A stretch of DNA of 64,000 bases from Coniferiporia sulphurascens (taxonomy: Eukaryota > Basidiomycota > Agaricomycetes > Hymenochaetales > Hymenochaetaceae). The stretch lies in assembly GCA_002794785.1 (NCBI GenBank), contig NBBA01000001.1, positions 2,852,001 to 2,916,000 of the forward strand, written 5' to 3'. The notes under the pieces were generated by a model. The model searched no databases. It worked only from the letters and a program-made list of their open reading frames with translations, and had not been told where the DNA came from. The translations under genes were made by a program, and so were the position numbers. Below, piece by piece: positions 1 through 10,329 of the stretch; the stretch's first letter is position 1; every line of letters begins with the position of its first letter.

Positions 1-2074
1 CAAAAAGGAAAATCAGACGTACATCCTGATCCCTCGTCGTGTCCCTGAATAAGTTTTGCACTACATGTTGCGTCGCACTGGCGCCAACGCGTCCGCCTTT
101 GCCAGGTCCGGTAACTGGCAGCTCTGGTCGTTTGCTCTTGCGTGGATCCAATCGTTCCTTCTCTCTCTTCCGTTTGCCGCTCCTTCCGTCCTCACCATCT
201 CGGAACATGGGCAACGCGTGTGGCGTAATTATCTGCGGTTGTAATTCTGCTGTCGACATCGACTCTACAGTCGCTTTCTTGACTTGAGATTTATTCGCCA
301 GCAGCTTGGCACCGTTCAATGAATGTTCCGGAGAGTATAAACAAGACACTTGGCCGTTTGCTTGGCCAACTAAAATCTGTGATTCGATTAGTTGTAGTTG
401 AAAAGTAGTTTGATACAATGAACTAAGCACCTGGTTGATTTTAGGGTGCCAGAGGACTTTCACCGGGGTGCTATCCATTTCAAGCTCTCTTTCCAGCCCC
501 AAATCGTCCTTACGAAGGAACAAAAGCTTCCCTTTACCGCCCTTGGTAATTGAACCGGATCCTGTGACAATGTATTTTTCATCTGGGCTGAAGACGGCAT
601 TTGTCGTTGGGTAGAGTGTAGTTGTGTTGCTCCGCGTAGCAATAGGTTTGCGGAAGGAGCGTAAGTCCCAGACTAGTTGACAGTTAGCATAGCAAAAAGC
701 AAAAAAGCATTGACAGACGTTTTACTGTGTCGTCACCTCCCCTGGTTAGGACGGTCCGTCCATCCAGAGAGAAAACGATTGATCCCGTCTCAGTACCTTT
801 TGTGTGAGCTCCTTCAATACTCAAGTCTGGCCGAACGAAATTCGAGTTCGTTTTCCACATGTGCATAGCACCGTCAAAACAGGCTACAACACATAAGACA
901 TTAGCTGATGACTTGCACGTATGTAAATCAACCCACTGCCGCCAATGTACTTCGCATCATGCGAGTATGCACATGATGTAACCTTCGTACGCGTTCCTCG
1001 TTCCTTCGATTTCACCACGATAACCGTTTTCTGCTTTCGTTTATTCTCAACGTCCCATATGCTGCCAAATTAGATAGTAAATCTTACAAGTCCAAGAGAA
1101 GGAGAAGTTCCCAAACCGTATCGTTGAGTCTGCCGAGCTTGTTATAAATGTATCCGAGTCTTTGGGATGCCATGCGCAGCTACTTAATTCCCCCACATGC
1201 CCTCTTTTCGATCAATAATGCAGTCTTTAGTATACTGCATTATTAGTATAAGTCGGAAAGCAACATACGCAGTATGCTTCATATCCCGAATGTACATATC
1301 ACCCTTGATATACGTTGCGCTAATAAACTCGTTTTTTAGTAGTATCTCACAAACAAACCTAGCAGCGTAACTTACATTTCTTCCCCATCGCGACTAAACA
1401 GTTTGGGTTGTATTGTTCCTGAGATTGCGAGGAATTTCGTCCCGTCAGGCGAGAATTTGAGGTCGTGTACCTGCTCGCTGTTGTCAAGTCAGGCCCTGGA
1501 AAGCGCCCAGAGACACAAACGCACGTAGTACGTGCTCGCGGGCTCCCATGTTTTAAAGGGTTTAGGGGATGCTCCCATTCCGCCAAAATCCCAAAGTTTG
1601 CAATCGTAGTCGTGCGAGCCGGAGACAAAACGCGCGCCGGACGAGTCGATCGCTAAGGCCGACACTACTTTCGTGTGGTCCTTCATAGTAAGCTCATGAG
1701 TGATGGGAAAGTCAAGGAGTCCCTCCTTCTCATCAACATCGCTCTCAGCCTCCTCATCCTCCTCATCATCACCTAGCATTTGGGGGGCCACCGGTTGTTT
1801 CGGCTCAGTGAACGAACTCGGCCCCGCGACTAGAACTTTTGCGTGGTCGGTGGGCCTTGATTCCTCCGCGAGTGGTTGTCTTTCCTCCGGTTTGACGAAG
1901 TTTTCAGGCTAGAAATGCAACTAATCAGCGACGAGTGTCTGTTAGCACTGCTTTGATGTTCACCTCGTCGTGGCGTTTGTTCTTTTCAAACTGGTTGGTG
2001 TTAACCTGCCTCTTCTTCTTTTGCGACCCAAACCCAGCGATTCCCATGGCAGCAAATACGTCCATGTCTGCCAT
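1..2074 (-). CDS. WDR70-like WD40-repeat protein (3' end cut by window edge)
   Basis: Starts at ATG 2074 (MADMDVFAAMGIAGFG). Exon 1 is 2074-1964 (37 codons) and exon 2 begins at 1908. Exon 2 carries an acidic stretch, then PITHELTMKDHTKVVSAL and SGSHDYDCKLWDFGGM, which match the first WD repeats of WDR70/gastrulation-defective-1. Later exons give YIRDMKHT, CAWHPKDSDTFITSSADST, WDVENKRKQK, RGGDDTVK, ITPHALPMFRDG and KSKRPELPVTGPGKGGRVG, all WDR70 landmarks. The C-terminal tail is typical of the family but the stop lies left of base 1. WDR70 is a nuclear WD40 protein linked in other eukaryotes to CRL4-dependent histone H2B ubiquitination and DNA repair; that role is inferred. There are at least eight exons with short introns. 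Family assignment is confident, exact junctions less so. Confidence 0.85.
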
Positions 2075-2167
2075 TTGGCCTGGTCCAAGAGTAGTGACGA
2101 CAAGAACACTGGCGGTACAGACCTAACGGTGGCCCTCCACCGTGACCGAAACGAAAGGCGGCTGTCA

Positions 2168-2173
2168 CACGTG
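2168..2173. promoter_or_regulatory. CACGTG element between divergent genes
   Basis: Perfect E-box-type palindrome 94 bp upstream of the WDR70-like start and 157 bp upstream of the divergent gene. The same hexamer lies shortly upstream of several other genes in the window. Binding by a bHLH (Cbf1-like) factor is inference. Confidence 0.35.
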
Positions 2174-2329
2174 AGCTTGCGTAATACCTCCTCGGACTTG
2201 GGGGTGTCCTGGGTCCTGCTATACGACGGGAGGACGCGTCGACTCGGCCACCTTCACTCAGAACCTGGTCAATCGGAATCCACTCCTTTCTGCTTTCATT
2301 GCTTTCCCTCGCATCATTTTTCGTGTGTC

Positions 2330-2952
2330 ATGCTCAAACGCCGAAGGCCGTCAACACCCCCGGCGTCGATAGCAGAGACGCCTTCTGGCGCAGACTCTAT
2401 TTACGGTGACTCCGGCGGGCTCTGTCACAACGCGAAGCGGAGACGTGTCTTAGCCCCAGCTTTGGACGGAAGACAGAGAGGAATGCATGTGGATGAAGAC
2501 TGGCCAGAGGAAGACATCGACATTAGCACGTCGGCCACCGATTATACACAGGAAAGCGTCGGTTGGGAGGAACAAGCTGGACAATACAAACACGCGAACA
2601 TTCTCCTGCATCAACTTCACCTGGAACATCAGCGGCGTGCCCGATCTGCCTCATACTCTCCCTCACCTTGTGCACATGCTCACAATGCCTCAACGCAACG
2701 TTCCGACAAAAGTGCAGTACTGGCATCGGTTTCTGGAGACTCGCGCTTAACGGCTCCCGGGGACCTTACGCTAACGGATGCAGACGAGGAATCGAATCAA
2801 ATCCGCGCAAGATACGAGGTTAATAATAGGTCCGTCAAGTTACGCATACTCATTACTTTTGTATCTTAGTATCTTCGCAACCAGACTACTAGGACATATA
2901 GTGCGTAAACGAATGCAGGAGCAAGACTACAGTTCAAAATAGAGGATATTAA
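2330..2952 (+). CDS. Small hypothetical protein, nuclear-like basic/acidic composition
   Basis: The ATG at 2330 opens with MLKRRRPSTPPAS and contains an NAKRRRVL patch, both resembling nuclear localisation signals, followed by acidic and Ser/Ala-rich stretches with no domain I recognise. Exon 1 probably ends at GTCCGT (about 2831) and a ~40-nt intron ends at CTTAG. The second exon then reads in phase to a stop near 2952, ending RKRMQEQDYSSK. About 190 residues. It is divergent from the WDR70-like gene with about 255 bp between starts, so they may share a promoter. An alternative splice (donor GTTAAT) gives a shorter tail. Function unknown. Confidence 0.5.
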
Positions 2953-3278
2953 ATACTGCTGTTGACTTACCCCAGACCCGTGAGTACCACCATGGCTCGC
3001 TTTCACGTTCACTCTGAATAGTTTTTAAAGGCTCACTCGCCGTCACATTACACCCCTACTGTCTCATGTTTCACGCACACATTGGTACTAACTGTCACTC
3101 CGGCTATCATTTGACTAATACGCATGGCATCACATTGTATTTTTGGTATCACTTTGGACCTCCCGTTTTGTACGCTCATCTCGCTTTGTTACCATACGCA
3201 TTGACTTGTGCTGTGGAAAACGCCTATTCAAAATACCCGACCACGGTCTAAGAGAAATAATAAGGAGGCAAGACTAAA

Positions 3279-3974
3279 TTATGCAAATTTGCTAGAGATT
3301 TCCTCCAATCCGAGCTTGATTTCCTGGCCAAGTGCGCTGCTCAGCTCTTCGTCCAACAGACTCCCGATAGATCGGCCGTCCCTCATGTAATACCAGCCAT
3401 CTTGGTTTCCAACGTAGTCATACCGTTTCGGTCCGCTTGAAAGGGCTTGAGTGGGAGTCTAACAGACTACCCACGATGTGATAAACGTACCTAAAAGGCG
3501 AAGACAACCAGATCTGTTTGTTTGGAGGCTGCTTGTTAATAACGTAGGTACCCTTGTCCGCTAAGTTCAGTGTGAGGACACCGCTCTGACGGCACTGGTA
3601 AAAAGACGGGCACGGAGTGTTTGACTTGTTGCGCTCACAGAATATTCGACCTCGTATTCCGAATTCCCCATGCTGTCAATCAGGTTTTCCAACGACTCCA
3701 GCAGGATGTCCATAGTGGTGTCCGAGAGTTGGTGGTATTTCTCCATCGATATGTCGCTTTATCGTATCCTTTTTTACCAGTCAGGTTTCGACACAGAGCA
3801 TGGACAGCCCTACCTGACTTTAACCATGGGCGGAGGCGTGGCCATTGCGGGGCGAGCAGCATGAATAAGGCGATATAAAGCATGAGGTCGAGCAGAAGAA
3901 CCCGAGCGGGTGGTTCGCTGCAAGTTCGTCAGGCATGTCCGGCAGACTGTTCTTGATAAGTTCCTTGAAATCAT
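3279..3974 (-). CDS. YFH1: Frataxin, mitochondrial iron chaperone
   Basis: Four exons (3974-3814, 3756-3639, 3594-3491, 3435-3279) join in phase to 179 residues. The N-terminus [15 protein letters not shown] continues as an Arg/Ser/Thr-rich, acid-free leader of about 50 residues, a classic mitochondrial presequence. The mature part has [19 protein letters not shown] (acidic helix 1), then [18 protein letters not shown] and [19 protein letters not shown], which are the beta-sheet signatures of frataxin, and a C-terminal helix with [10 protein letters not shown]. Frataxin helps deliver iron or activate cysteine desulfurase for Fe-S cluster assembly in the matrix. Length and motif order are normal for fungi. 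The start was chosen because the downstream frame needs it and it gives the leader. It sits next to two copper genes on the same strand. Confidence 0.95.
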
Positions 3975-4036
3975 AGCACGGGAGGTGTAGTAAGGGAGGA
4001 CGCACCGGCACGGATGGGCGGAGTTAGGGCCTAAGC

Positions 4037-4042
4037 CACGTG
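4037..4042. promoter_or_regulatory. CACGTG element upstream of frataxin
   Basis: Located 63 bp upstream of the frataxin ATG on the side expected for its core promoter. It is one of a recurrent set of promoter-proximal CACGTG sites in this window; function inferred. Confidence 0.35.
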
Positions 4043-4860
4043 ATCGAGTGACTGGCTTTTCAGATCCGCCAGATTTCGTAACATCCGTTGCGTGTCCTGC
4101 TTAGGTAAGTGCCTTTTTTTCGACGCGTCCCTTCAAAACCGCGGCGATGTCAGCTTGTCATCTCTGTCTTTAGTCACCTGCTGGACTTCCTTTAGTACAT
4201 GTACGTTTTCGTTTTCTCCTCGTGATTCCTATTTCACACACAGCAGTATCAGTCCTAAGCATCTCGAGCTAATGAGCATCCGTGTCATACAAGTGAAAAA
4301 TCTGAGACTTTGGTTAAACAAGGTTTCAGTGACATACCGGCGTCGCGACTTCGCAAAGTTTACACAGCTGCTGTGGTACCCGCTGGTACTTATAAAGGCG
4401 GGATAACTGTGTGGAAACCCGAGTCCGTAATTTCTCGAGGTACTCCGCATACTATCGTATCATAGCCCATACTAATATTGGGGAAATGTGTGGACTTTGA
4501 CTTGACTACGTGTACAATCTGCACATTGAGCCTTCGATTAGGGATCCGAGAAGACGATCTTTAGAAGTACCCCCGTATTCCAACCAGCAACTTGGGGGAA
4601 TCCGATGCAACCCTCCCTTCCTAAAATCGGACTCAGAAAAATCCAATAACCGATGCTTAACGTTCTTCGCAGTCGCAAAATTTTGTCTCACGTCTGGGCG
4701 TCGACACTGTGCGATCCTCCTCTGAGACAGCGATCACCCTTTGTCATGTCTTTTTGCTAGACGTTTGGACGATATGAGGCAGCTGTAACTTTATACCTAG
4801 CTCGACATGTAAACCAAGATAATTATAACATAGTTTACAAATCCATCGTTTCTGAAGGCT
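4043..4860. other. Intergenic stretch, no gene seen
   Basis: About 0.8 kb between the frataxin promoter and the 3' end of the X325 gene. Open frames here are short, lack family similarity and do not splice to neighbours. It probably holds the X325 3' UTR and spacer. Confidence 0.5.
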
Positions 4861-5775
4861 TCAAATGAAACTGAGGACGGCGCCAGCAATCAGTCCCAAA
4901 AACCCGACGCTGCCTGTCAGGAGCGGATGGGCTCCGCTGCTGGATGTAGGTGAAGGCGTGAAGCCTGACGGAGTGGTAGTGACGGTTGTAGGCGGTTGCG
5001 TCGTCGTGTTCGACACAAGGTTCGAACACGTAATATTTGATGGCACGGTGAAGTTGCTCGACAGAGTGAGATCCGCACACTGAGAAAATAAGTTGTCGAT
5101 AAATAACAGGAAAATGGGTCGGCCACGAAAGGATAATCACCTGGAACAAGTCACCGTCACCGCCATCGAACCGCACCTGGATCGTGACGTTGGACTTGTC
5201 CTGGACACCGGGAATGTTGAGATTTGCAATGTCGATTGCAATGCATGCGGCGCCTTCCCCAGTCGCTTTGAAAAATGGCACAGCAACGGGCAGAGCAACA
5301 CCGGTGGTCGAAGTGGTGAACACGGTGAAGTTTGTAGGGTCTTGTTCGATGGATATAAGCACCTCGGCTAAATGGGAATACGGATATCAGTAGATGAGCA
5401 CGAAAGCACAATTGGAAAAATAATTACCGATCCAACTGGGATGCTCGCTGTTCAAGGTGATGAAGCCTTGTCCGAGCGGGAATTCGCTACGATTGCTGAC
5501 AGCATCGGTGTACCCATCTACACGTAGCGAAAAAAATCGTTCTGAGTACTCAAAACGGCGGGAATCAGATAGTTTCAAGATCACCCACCACAGAAATTCG
5601 GTTCGTTATCCATCACGAAAACACCTTGAGAAATGTATATTCAGTCGGAAGCGTGGGGGCATGGATTTGAGGAGAGCGTACCACGCGGGAGAGGGTATTG
5701 CATCTGGAAGTGCGCGTTCGCAGAGGCGACGAAGGCCATAAGGCCATAGAAAACGAAGCAGTTTTTCGCGAACAT
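4861..5775 (-). CDS. X325/BIM1-like GPI-anchored copper-binding protein
   Basis: Five exons (5775-5682, 5624-5589, 5517-5428, 5367-5141, 5079-4861) join in phase to 221 residues. A signal peptide ([21 protein letters not shown]) would be cleaved before [11 protein letters not shown], giving the N-terminal histidine that defines the copper site of X325/BIM1 proteins (LPMO-like fold, not known to cut polysaccharide). The family signatures NEPNFCDGY, FPLGQG and SEHPSWI follow; His48 of the mature chain fits the second copper ligand. A GGDG..FQCADLTL block and N-glycosylation sequons come next, then a Thr/Ser/Pro stalk and a hydrophobic C-terminus typical of a GPI signal. In Cryptococcus, Bim1 works with Ctr1 to import copper. 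The adjacent CTR gene supports that role here. Exon 2 is only 36 nt. Confidence 0.93.
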
Positions 5776-5854
5776 TTCCGACTGAGGTAATGAACTAAGG
5801 CCGAAGAAGTTGGTCCTGGATGGGATGAGGAAGGAAGAGAGGTGCGTATCCGCC

Positions 5855-5861
5855 TTTTATA
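5855..5861 (-). promoter_or_regulatory. TATA box of the X325/BIM1-like gene
   Basis: TATAAAA on the minus strand, 80 nt upstream of the start codon. A clear TATA box fits an inducible promoter, as expected for a copper-starvation gene. That regulation is inference. Confidence 0.5.
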
Positions 5862-6112
5862 AGATAGACTGACAGTCTCAGCCACCAGGATGCCTAGTAC
5901 ACCAAAGAGGGAACACCCAAAACAGGAAACGAGAAAAAACTTTTTCACCGGTCCTTGTATCATGTGGCATGCTGGCGTCCATCATACGTTCTGACGACCA
6001 TGAGAAGCCGGCCGTGTGCGTGATGTACGGTCGTCTGAAGCACACGTAAACATAACCTCTACAACACCACGGCTTGTGCATTTATACATGATTTGACTTA
6101 GTAAACACAGAA

Positions 6113-6740
6113 CTAGTGACCGTGCACAGCAGACGCCGCAGTCGCGAGTCGACCAAAAACCAGCTCCCCAACACCCAGTCCCAAAACAATCGTAATAAGG
6201 TACGCAGCCTGGAAGGTCCTGGTATTGGCCAAGTGTCAAGCGGTCTACACTAGATGTGAGACAAATGAAGACATACATCACCGCCAACATGAGGGCAAAG
6301 TGGACAAGGGATTGTAGACCTTGCATAACACCGCGAGGGATGTCGTGAGATGCAATGAAGGGCGGGATCATCCGGGCGCCAGTCGCTGGAGTCAAGAAAG
6401 GCTCGCTTGCCTTCTCACCGCGGCCCGTTCCCTTCAAGGCACCACTGTGCGCAGCAACGATAGCTTTCGCCCTGGATACTCAGTTAGGAAAATATGGCGA
6501 GCATTCACACAAACAAGAAAGTCACCTTTGCTTCCAGTGCACTTCCATGAGAGCACGTCTAGCGACAATGAACCTCTCGAGCATCGCGAGGAAAAATAAG
6601 AAGATGGCAGCTGCAGCAAGCGTCCCCTTGGAGCTTGGAGTGATGCGTTTGAAGAAAAGGAAATCTCCTCCGGTGAAATGCAGATACGGAGTCATCATCA
6701 TCGACGTGGTCGACGCATCGCTGGTTGAACCCGTATCCAT
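6113..6740 (-). CDS. CTR-family copper transporter
   Basis: Three exons rebuild a protein of about 168 residues. The N-terminus is short and Met-containing (SMMMTPYLHFTGGD), as in fungal Ctr proteins. TM1 is rich in Ala/Leu/Phe (AAAAIFLFFLAMLERF), followed by a cytosolic loop with basic residues. TM2 carries the M-x3-M copper filter (MLAVM) split by the second intron, and TM3 has the G-x3-G packing motif (GLGVG). The protein ends VHGH without a Cys-rich tail. CTR trimers import Cu(I) across the plasma membrane. Exon 1 starts at 6740 and ends near 6524; the last exon starts near 6213 and stops at 6113. It lies 337 bp upstream of the X325/BIM1-like gene on the same strand, a functional pairing for copper acquisition. 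Confidence 0.93.
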
Positions 6741-6773
6741 CTTAGAACTTGGTGAGAGTGGGACGATGAAAGC

Positions 6774-6780
6774 TATATAA
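6774..6780 (-). promoter_or_regulatory. TATA-like box of the CTR gene
   Basis: TTATATAG on the minus strand about 35 nt upstream of the start codon. Like the neighbouring X325 gene, the CTR gene therefore has a TATA-type promoter. A GCTG-containing sequence (6807-6814) resembles a fungal copper-response core, but a single short match is weak. Confidence 0.4.
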
Positions 6781-6814
6781 CGACCGATTGGAGGGGAGAG
6801 TACCCATGAGCTGT

Positions 6815-7704
6815 GTGCGATCTGTTAGATAGGGTCACAAACAAAACTCTAGCTACAGTCAGCCGGTAGATTTAGTCCCTTGGATCAGGAGCCAGTCAAT
6901 TGATTACATAATCTGATTCTGTGGGAACGGTTGTCCGCCCCTCAATGCTCTGTACCTACGGACGCCCAAAAACTTCCTAGGCCTCTCTTAAAGGCAAATG
7001 GCCTAGCTAAGAGAAATCTGAATGGAGGGGGGAACTGAGCTCTGAGGGGAAATGGCAACTTACCGTATAAACTAGATGCTTTTGTGAACTAAGCATCCAA
7101 TCAAGTGAAATCAAGTCTACAAAGCTAGAAATCAATCGACGTACAGGATGCGCCCGGGTGGATTGAGCACAGAACACAGTGGCCCGGGCAATATTGCTAC
7201 TTGAGCCCGGTGCTTCGAGCTGAGTACGGTGAACGAAGAACTGGCTTCCTGAGTCTATGCTCACACCGGTTCTCTCAGCAGAAAGACGTCAAGTTGAGCG
7301 GGATTTCCAAGAAGCCTAAGACTGCAAGCCCAGGAACTTGCCAGTGCAGTGAGTTTGTAATCCCGGAGACACAGACCAGCGGCAAGATGGACCAGGAGAC
7401 ACACAGGACAGACGAGGAAAACGAGCTGGTCGAGCTTCGTGAGGACAGCGCTCCCACTCGACCACCCGCTGTTAGACCCGAGAGAGAGCATGGAAACTGG
7501 GAAAGAGTCGTTGCCGCAAAGAGCCGCTCTAAACAACGTTGATGGGGGGAGGAAACGACAGCGCTGGCAGGGCGAGCCATTTTCGCCGAAAATGCCTCAG
7601 GACCCCGGCCAGCCCTTAAGGCAACTTCGGATCACGTCATTGATGTGTGACTAGCATGCGCATGAGTCCGTCACACTCTGACGAATACAGGACTAAAATT
7701 AGTA
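6815..7704. other. Intergenic stretch, no convincing gene
   Basis: About 0.9 kb between the CTR promoter and the rhodanese gene. A plus-strand open frame at 7201-7542 (polar, charged, no domain) and its minus-strand counterpart were examined; neither matches a family I recognise nor shows good splice partners. Probably promoter and spacer, possibly a relic. Confidence 0.45.
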
Positions 7705-8325
7705 GTGCCGCTGTCCCCCAGACGCTCAGCATTGAACAGCATGCTTAGAGTCGCGCTTTCCAGAGGTCATTTCGCAGCAAGGGCTTTCAGGCCCGTTCAC
7801 TCAACACCCAGCGCAAGACAAGCCCTTGTGTTTGCGCGCTTCAACTCCAGCACTGCTGCTGACTTCTGGAATGCACCAAAGCTCACCTACGAGCAGGTTA
7901 AGCCGCGTACTCAGCAGCCCAGTCCCGTACGTCCATTTCCCGAAAGCCCGTAATCTTTGCTGACAGACATACAGGACGCGTACATTATAGATGTCCGAGA
8001 GCCCGACGAGGTCATCCTCGGCTCCATTCCGTCTTCCGTCAACCTTCCTCTCTCTGGCATTGCCGAGTCCCTTCACCTCAACCCCGTCGCCTTCAAAGAA
8101 AAACACGGCTATGAAAAGCCTAAGCGCGATCAGGAAATTGTGTTTTACTGCCGTAGTGGAAAGAGGAGCGCAACTGCTTCCGATGTAGCGAAAAAGAACG
8201 GTTATACAAAGTTAGTCATCTAGTCTAATATCTTTCTATAACGACGCTGAAGCACCTAAAGTGTCCACAACTATGAGGGGTCTTGGCTAGACTGGACGGC
8301 AAGAGAGCAAGGCAAAGACTCATAG
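7705..8325 (+). CDS. Mitochondrial single-domain rhodanese (thiosulfate sulfurtransferase-like)
   Basis: Exons 7705-7926, 7975-8210 and 8262-8325 join in phase. The leader is Arg/Ser/Ala-rich with no acidic residues, consistent with mitochondrial import; a second in-frame ATG at 7741 may be the true start. The rhodanese domain has DAYIIDVREPDEV, GSIPSSVNLPL and the active-site loop YCRSGKRSAT with its catalytic Cys. The last exon completes GYTNVHNYEGSWLDW, the normal end of the domain. Length is about 173 residues from 7705. Rhodaneses transfer sulfane sulfur to acceptors such as cyanide or thiols; the physiological substrate is not evident. Confidence 0.9.
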
Positions 8326-8329
8326 TGGG

Positions 8330-8800
8330 AAAAGCTAGTTGTAGCAGGCACAACTGTTGTATCTTTCACGCCGCACATCGATTTCAATTTGCAATCTAGT
8401 CCAATCTTGGGTGTTTGTAAATGGTTGTTAAAATCCATCCACCATTGGCACAAGAGCTAGAATCCCCTTTATTGTCCCGCGGACGTATCGGGAGGTGGGC
8501 GTATCCCCGACATTATGGTCTGCTGGCTGTCCAGAGTTGTCTGGCATTTACGACATTTCCTTCAGCAAGGCGAAACGCAATTCATGACGATGGAATTCAC
8601 ATTCCCTCGGACTATCATTTTAATACTTTTCGAGATACTAACGGCACTCAAAGGAGCCATACTTCCAAGCACAGAGGTTATAGATGTCCGCAAACCTACG
8701 TCCTGCCATGCTCATGCGTTATCGCGCAGTTTCAGCTTTTGTTTCCAAGATCCGTTCGCATCCTTTTCACTATTCGCCCCCGACATACGAGGAGCTACTG
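8330..8800. other. Intergenic stretch, no gene seen
   Basis: About 0.5 kb downstream of the rhodanese gene. A plus-strand frame at 8515-8823 has some hydrophobic character but no start context or family match. Most likely 3' UTRs of the flanking convergent units. Confidence 0.4.
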
Positions 8801-8803
8801 CTT

Positions 8804-9226
8804 TCACTCGCCATAATGTATAAGTGTCCGCCCGAACATTCGTAATACATGAATATTTGCCATGGTGTCTTCGTGAATTAATTCCATATCGCTGAAGAAC
8901 CTGGCTGACTGGTGGTGACCTGCTCCCAGCTGAACGCTGGCACTGGTGAAGTGCTGGAAATTCCAGATGAAGTGCGTAATTATTGACAAGAGGAACAGGA
9001 GCCCGGCGAAAGTGCAAAAATAAATCGCTAGAGAGAAACGAGGTTATATGGCTGCCAATGGTACAGCCGGAATATGTAAAAACAATGTAGTAAAAAAAAA
9101 GAGAAGGAAACACCTAAAAGTATGCAAATAACGTACAATGCGAAACCATGTCCAGAAAAATCTAACCAGGCTGTACCTCATTTACCGGCGGCATCGAACA
9201 CATAAGGAGGAAGCTATTATCGCTCA
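8804..9226 (-). CDS. Possible small membrane protein (unrecognised, doubtful)
   Basis: A first exon starting near 9226 (MSDNSFLLMCSMPP) meets a GTAAAT donor. A second exon with many aromatic residues follows an acceptor near 9113. A third exon after CTCTCTAG reads AIYFCTFAGLLFLLSII, a good transmembrane stretch, then a polar tail ending RTLIHYGE at stop 8804. Phases can be made to agree (about 120 residues), but I recognise no family and splice choices are not unique. Could be a genuine lineage-specific membrane protein, the 3' part of a longer model, or spurious. Confidence 0.25.
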
Positions 9227-9237
9227 TAAAAGGCGAT

Positions 9238-10329
9238 TCACTTCCCATCTAACCGGTTCAACTGCTTCTTTGCTTTGGAGAGCTTTGCGCTAGTATTATC
9301 AACATCCTCCGTAAGGCCATCCAACAGCTCATTCTGCTCCGTGATTTCCTGGTTAATGGCCAGTCCAAGCTGGCGCTGACGTATCAGAATAGTAGACAGC
9401 TGCGAGAGCTGAGCGTCTTGTTGCAGTATCTTCGTCTTCTGGAGTTGTACCACACCGTGGTCATCGAGGGGTCGTGTCTGTTCGGTCTCTTGCGGGGCCG
9501 CTGCGGCTCCGAATACACGCGCAAACGGCCTGCTCGTAGATGCTGCGGCCGAACCCATCAATGCAGCACGGTCCTCCTTCGACGCTACATGTTGGTTGGC
9601 GGGGACGCTCGACGCGAACGCGCGCTCCGCACTCCGCGCAGCGATCATCATCTTTCCGAGCTTCTCGCAGTCATCCTGCACGCGCGCGACCATGTCCGTG
9701 CGGCGCTGGACCTCGCCCTCGCTCAGCCCCGCACTGGCGAGCGCGGTAACGCCGCCCGCGAGCCTTCCGACTCGATCCAACACGGCGGCGAGCTTCCGTT
9801 TAGCCTGGACGTTCGTTGTGTGTGCAGAAAGTACGTCACCGCGGTCCGCGAGGGCGTCCCGTTTGTAAATGTCCGCACGAATATCCCGGACGCGATTCTG
9901 GAGGTCCGTATGTTCATCAAGCCATGACGAGGAGGTAAAGTCAGATAGTGCGCTGGCGTCGACGCCGTCTTTCTTGCTTATGGGGATGCCTAAGAACTCT
10001 TTGAACGCATATGTCTCTCGCCATCTATCGTCCTTTGAGCTGACAATCGCCCTGAGGTAGTTTTCGAGGCCTTCGGCTCGCTCCTGCAAGAGCTTCGGAT
10101 CTTCCGTTGATCGGAAGAGAGAAAAGGATTGCTTCGGAGGAAGAGGGCATGGAGGGGCGACGCCGACGGACTTGGAGAGCTCGGTGTGCAGGTCATCGAA
10201 CTCAGAATAACGCCTCCACATTTGCCAGGAGCGCACGGATGCTTGCACCTTGATCCTGTACACAGTATGTGGCTTGGGAGTTGGTCGCCCTTCATGGCCG
10301 AGGATGTGTACAGCCTGGATAGCAGCCAT
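9238..10329 (-). CDS. VAM7: Vam7-like PX-domain SNARE (Qc, vacuolar fusion)
   Basis: Single exon, 363 residues. Residues 1-115 form a PX domain with the phosphoinositide-binding signature WRRYSEFDDLHTEL and PLPPKQ. A linker rich in Ala/Arg and coiled-coil character follows. The C-terminal 65 residues form a Qc-SNARE motif (QDAQLSQLSTILIRQRQLG, INQEITEQNELLDGL) with the conserved central Gln, ending without a transmembrane anchor, as in Vam7. Vam7 binds PI3P on the vacuole and pairs with Vam3, Vti1 and Nyv1 under control of HOPS. The HOPS subunit Vps18 is also encoded in this window. Being intronless is notable among intron-rich neighbours. Confidence 0.9.
   Translation of the reverse strand: MAAIQAVHILGHEGRPTPKPHTVYRIKVQASVRSWQMWRRYSEFDDLHTELSKSVGVAPPCPLPPKQSFSLFRSTEDPKLLQERAEGLENYLRAIVSSKDDRWRETYAFKEFLGIPISKKDGVDASALSDFTSSSWLDEHTDLQNRVRDIRADIYKRDALADRGDVLSAHTTNVQAKRKLAAVLDRVGRLAGGVTALASAGLSEGEVQRRTDMVARVQDDCEKLGKMMIAARSAERAFASSVPANQHVASKEDRAALMGSAAASTSRPFARVFGAAAAPQETEQTRPLDDHGVVQLQKTKILQQDAQLSQLSTILIRQRQLGLAINQEITEQNELLDGLTEDVDNTSAKLSKAKKQLNRLDGK

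Noticed and set aside
5093..5393. Plus-strand frames opposite the X325/BIM1-like gene
   Set aside because: Antisense shadows of a well-supported coding exon.
7201..7654. Plus-strand frames of 113 and 71 codons upstream of the rhodanese gene
   Set aside because: Charged low-complexity translation, no domain, no consistent splice partners and equal-length frames on the other strand; probably not coding.
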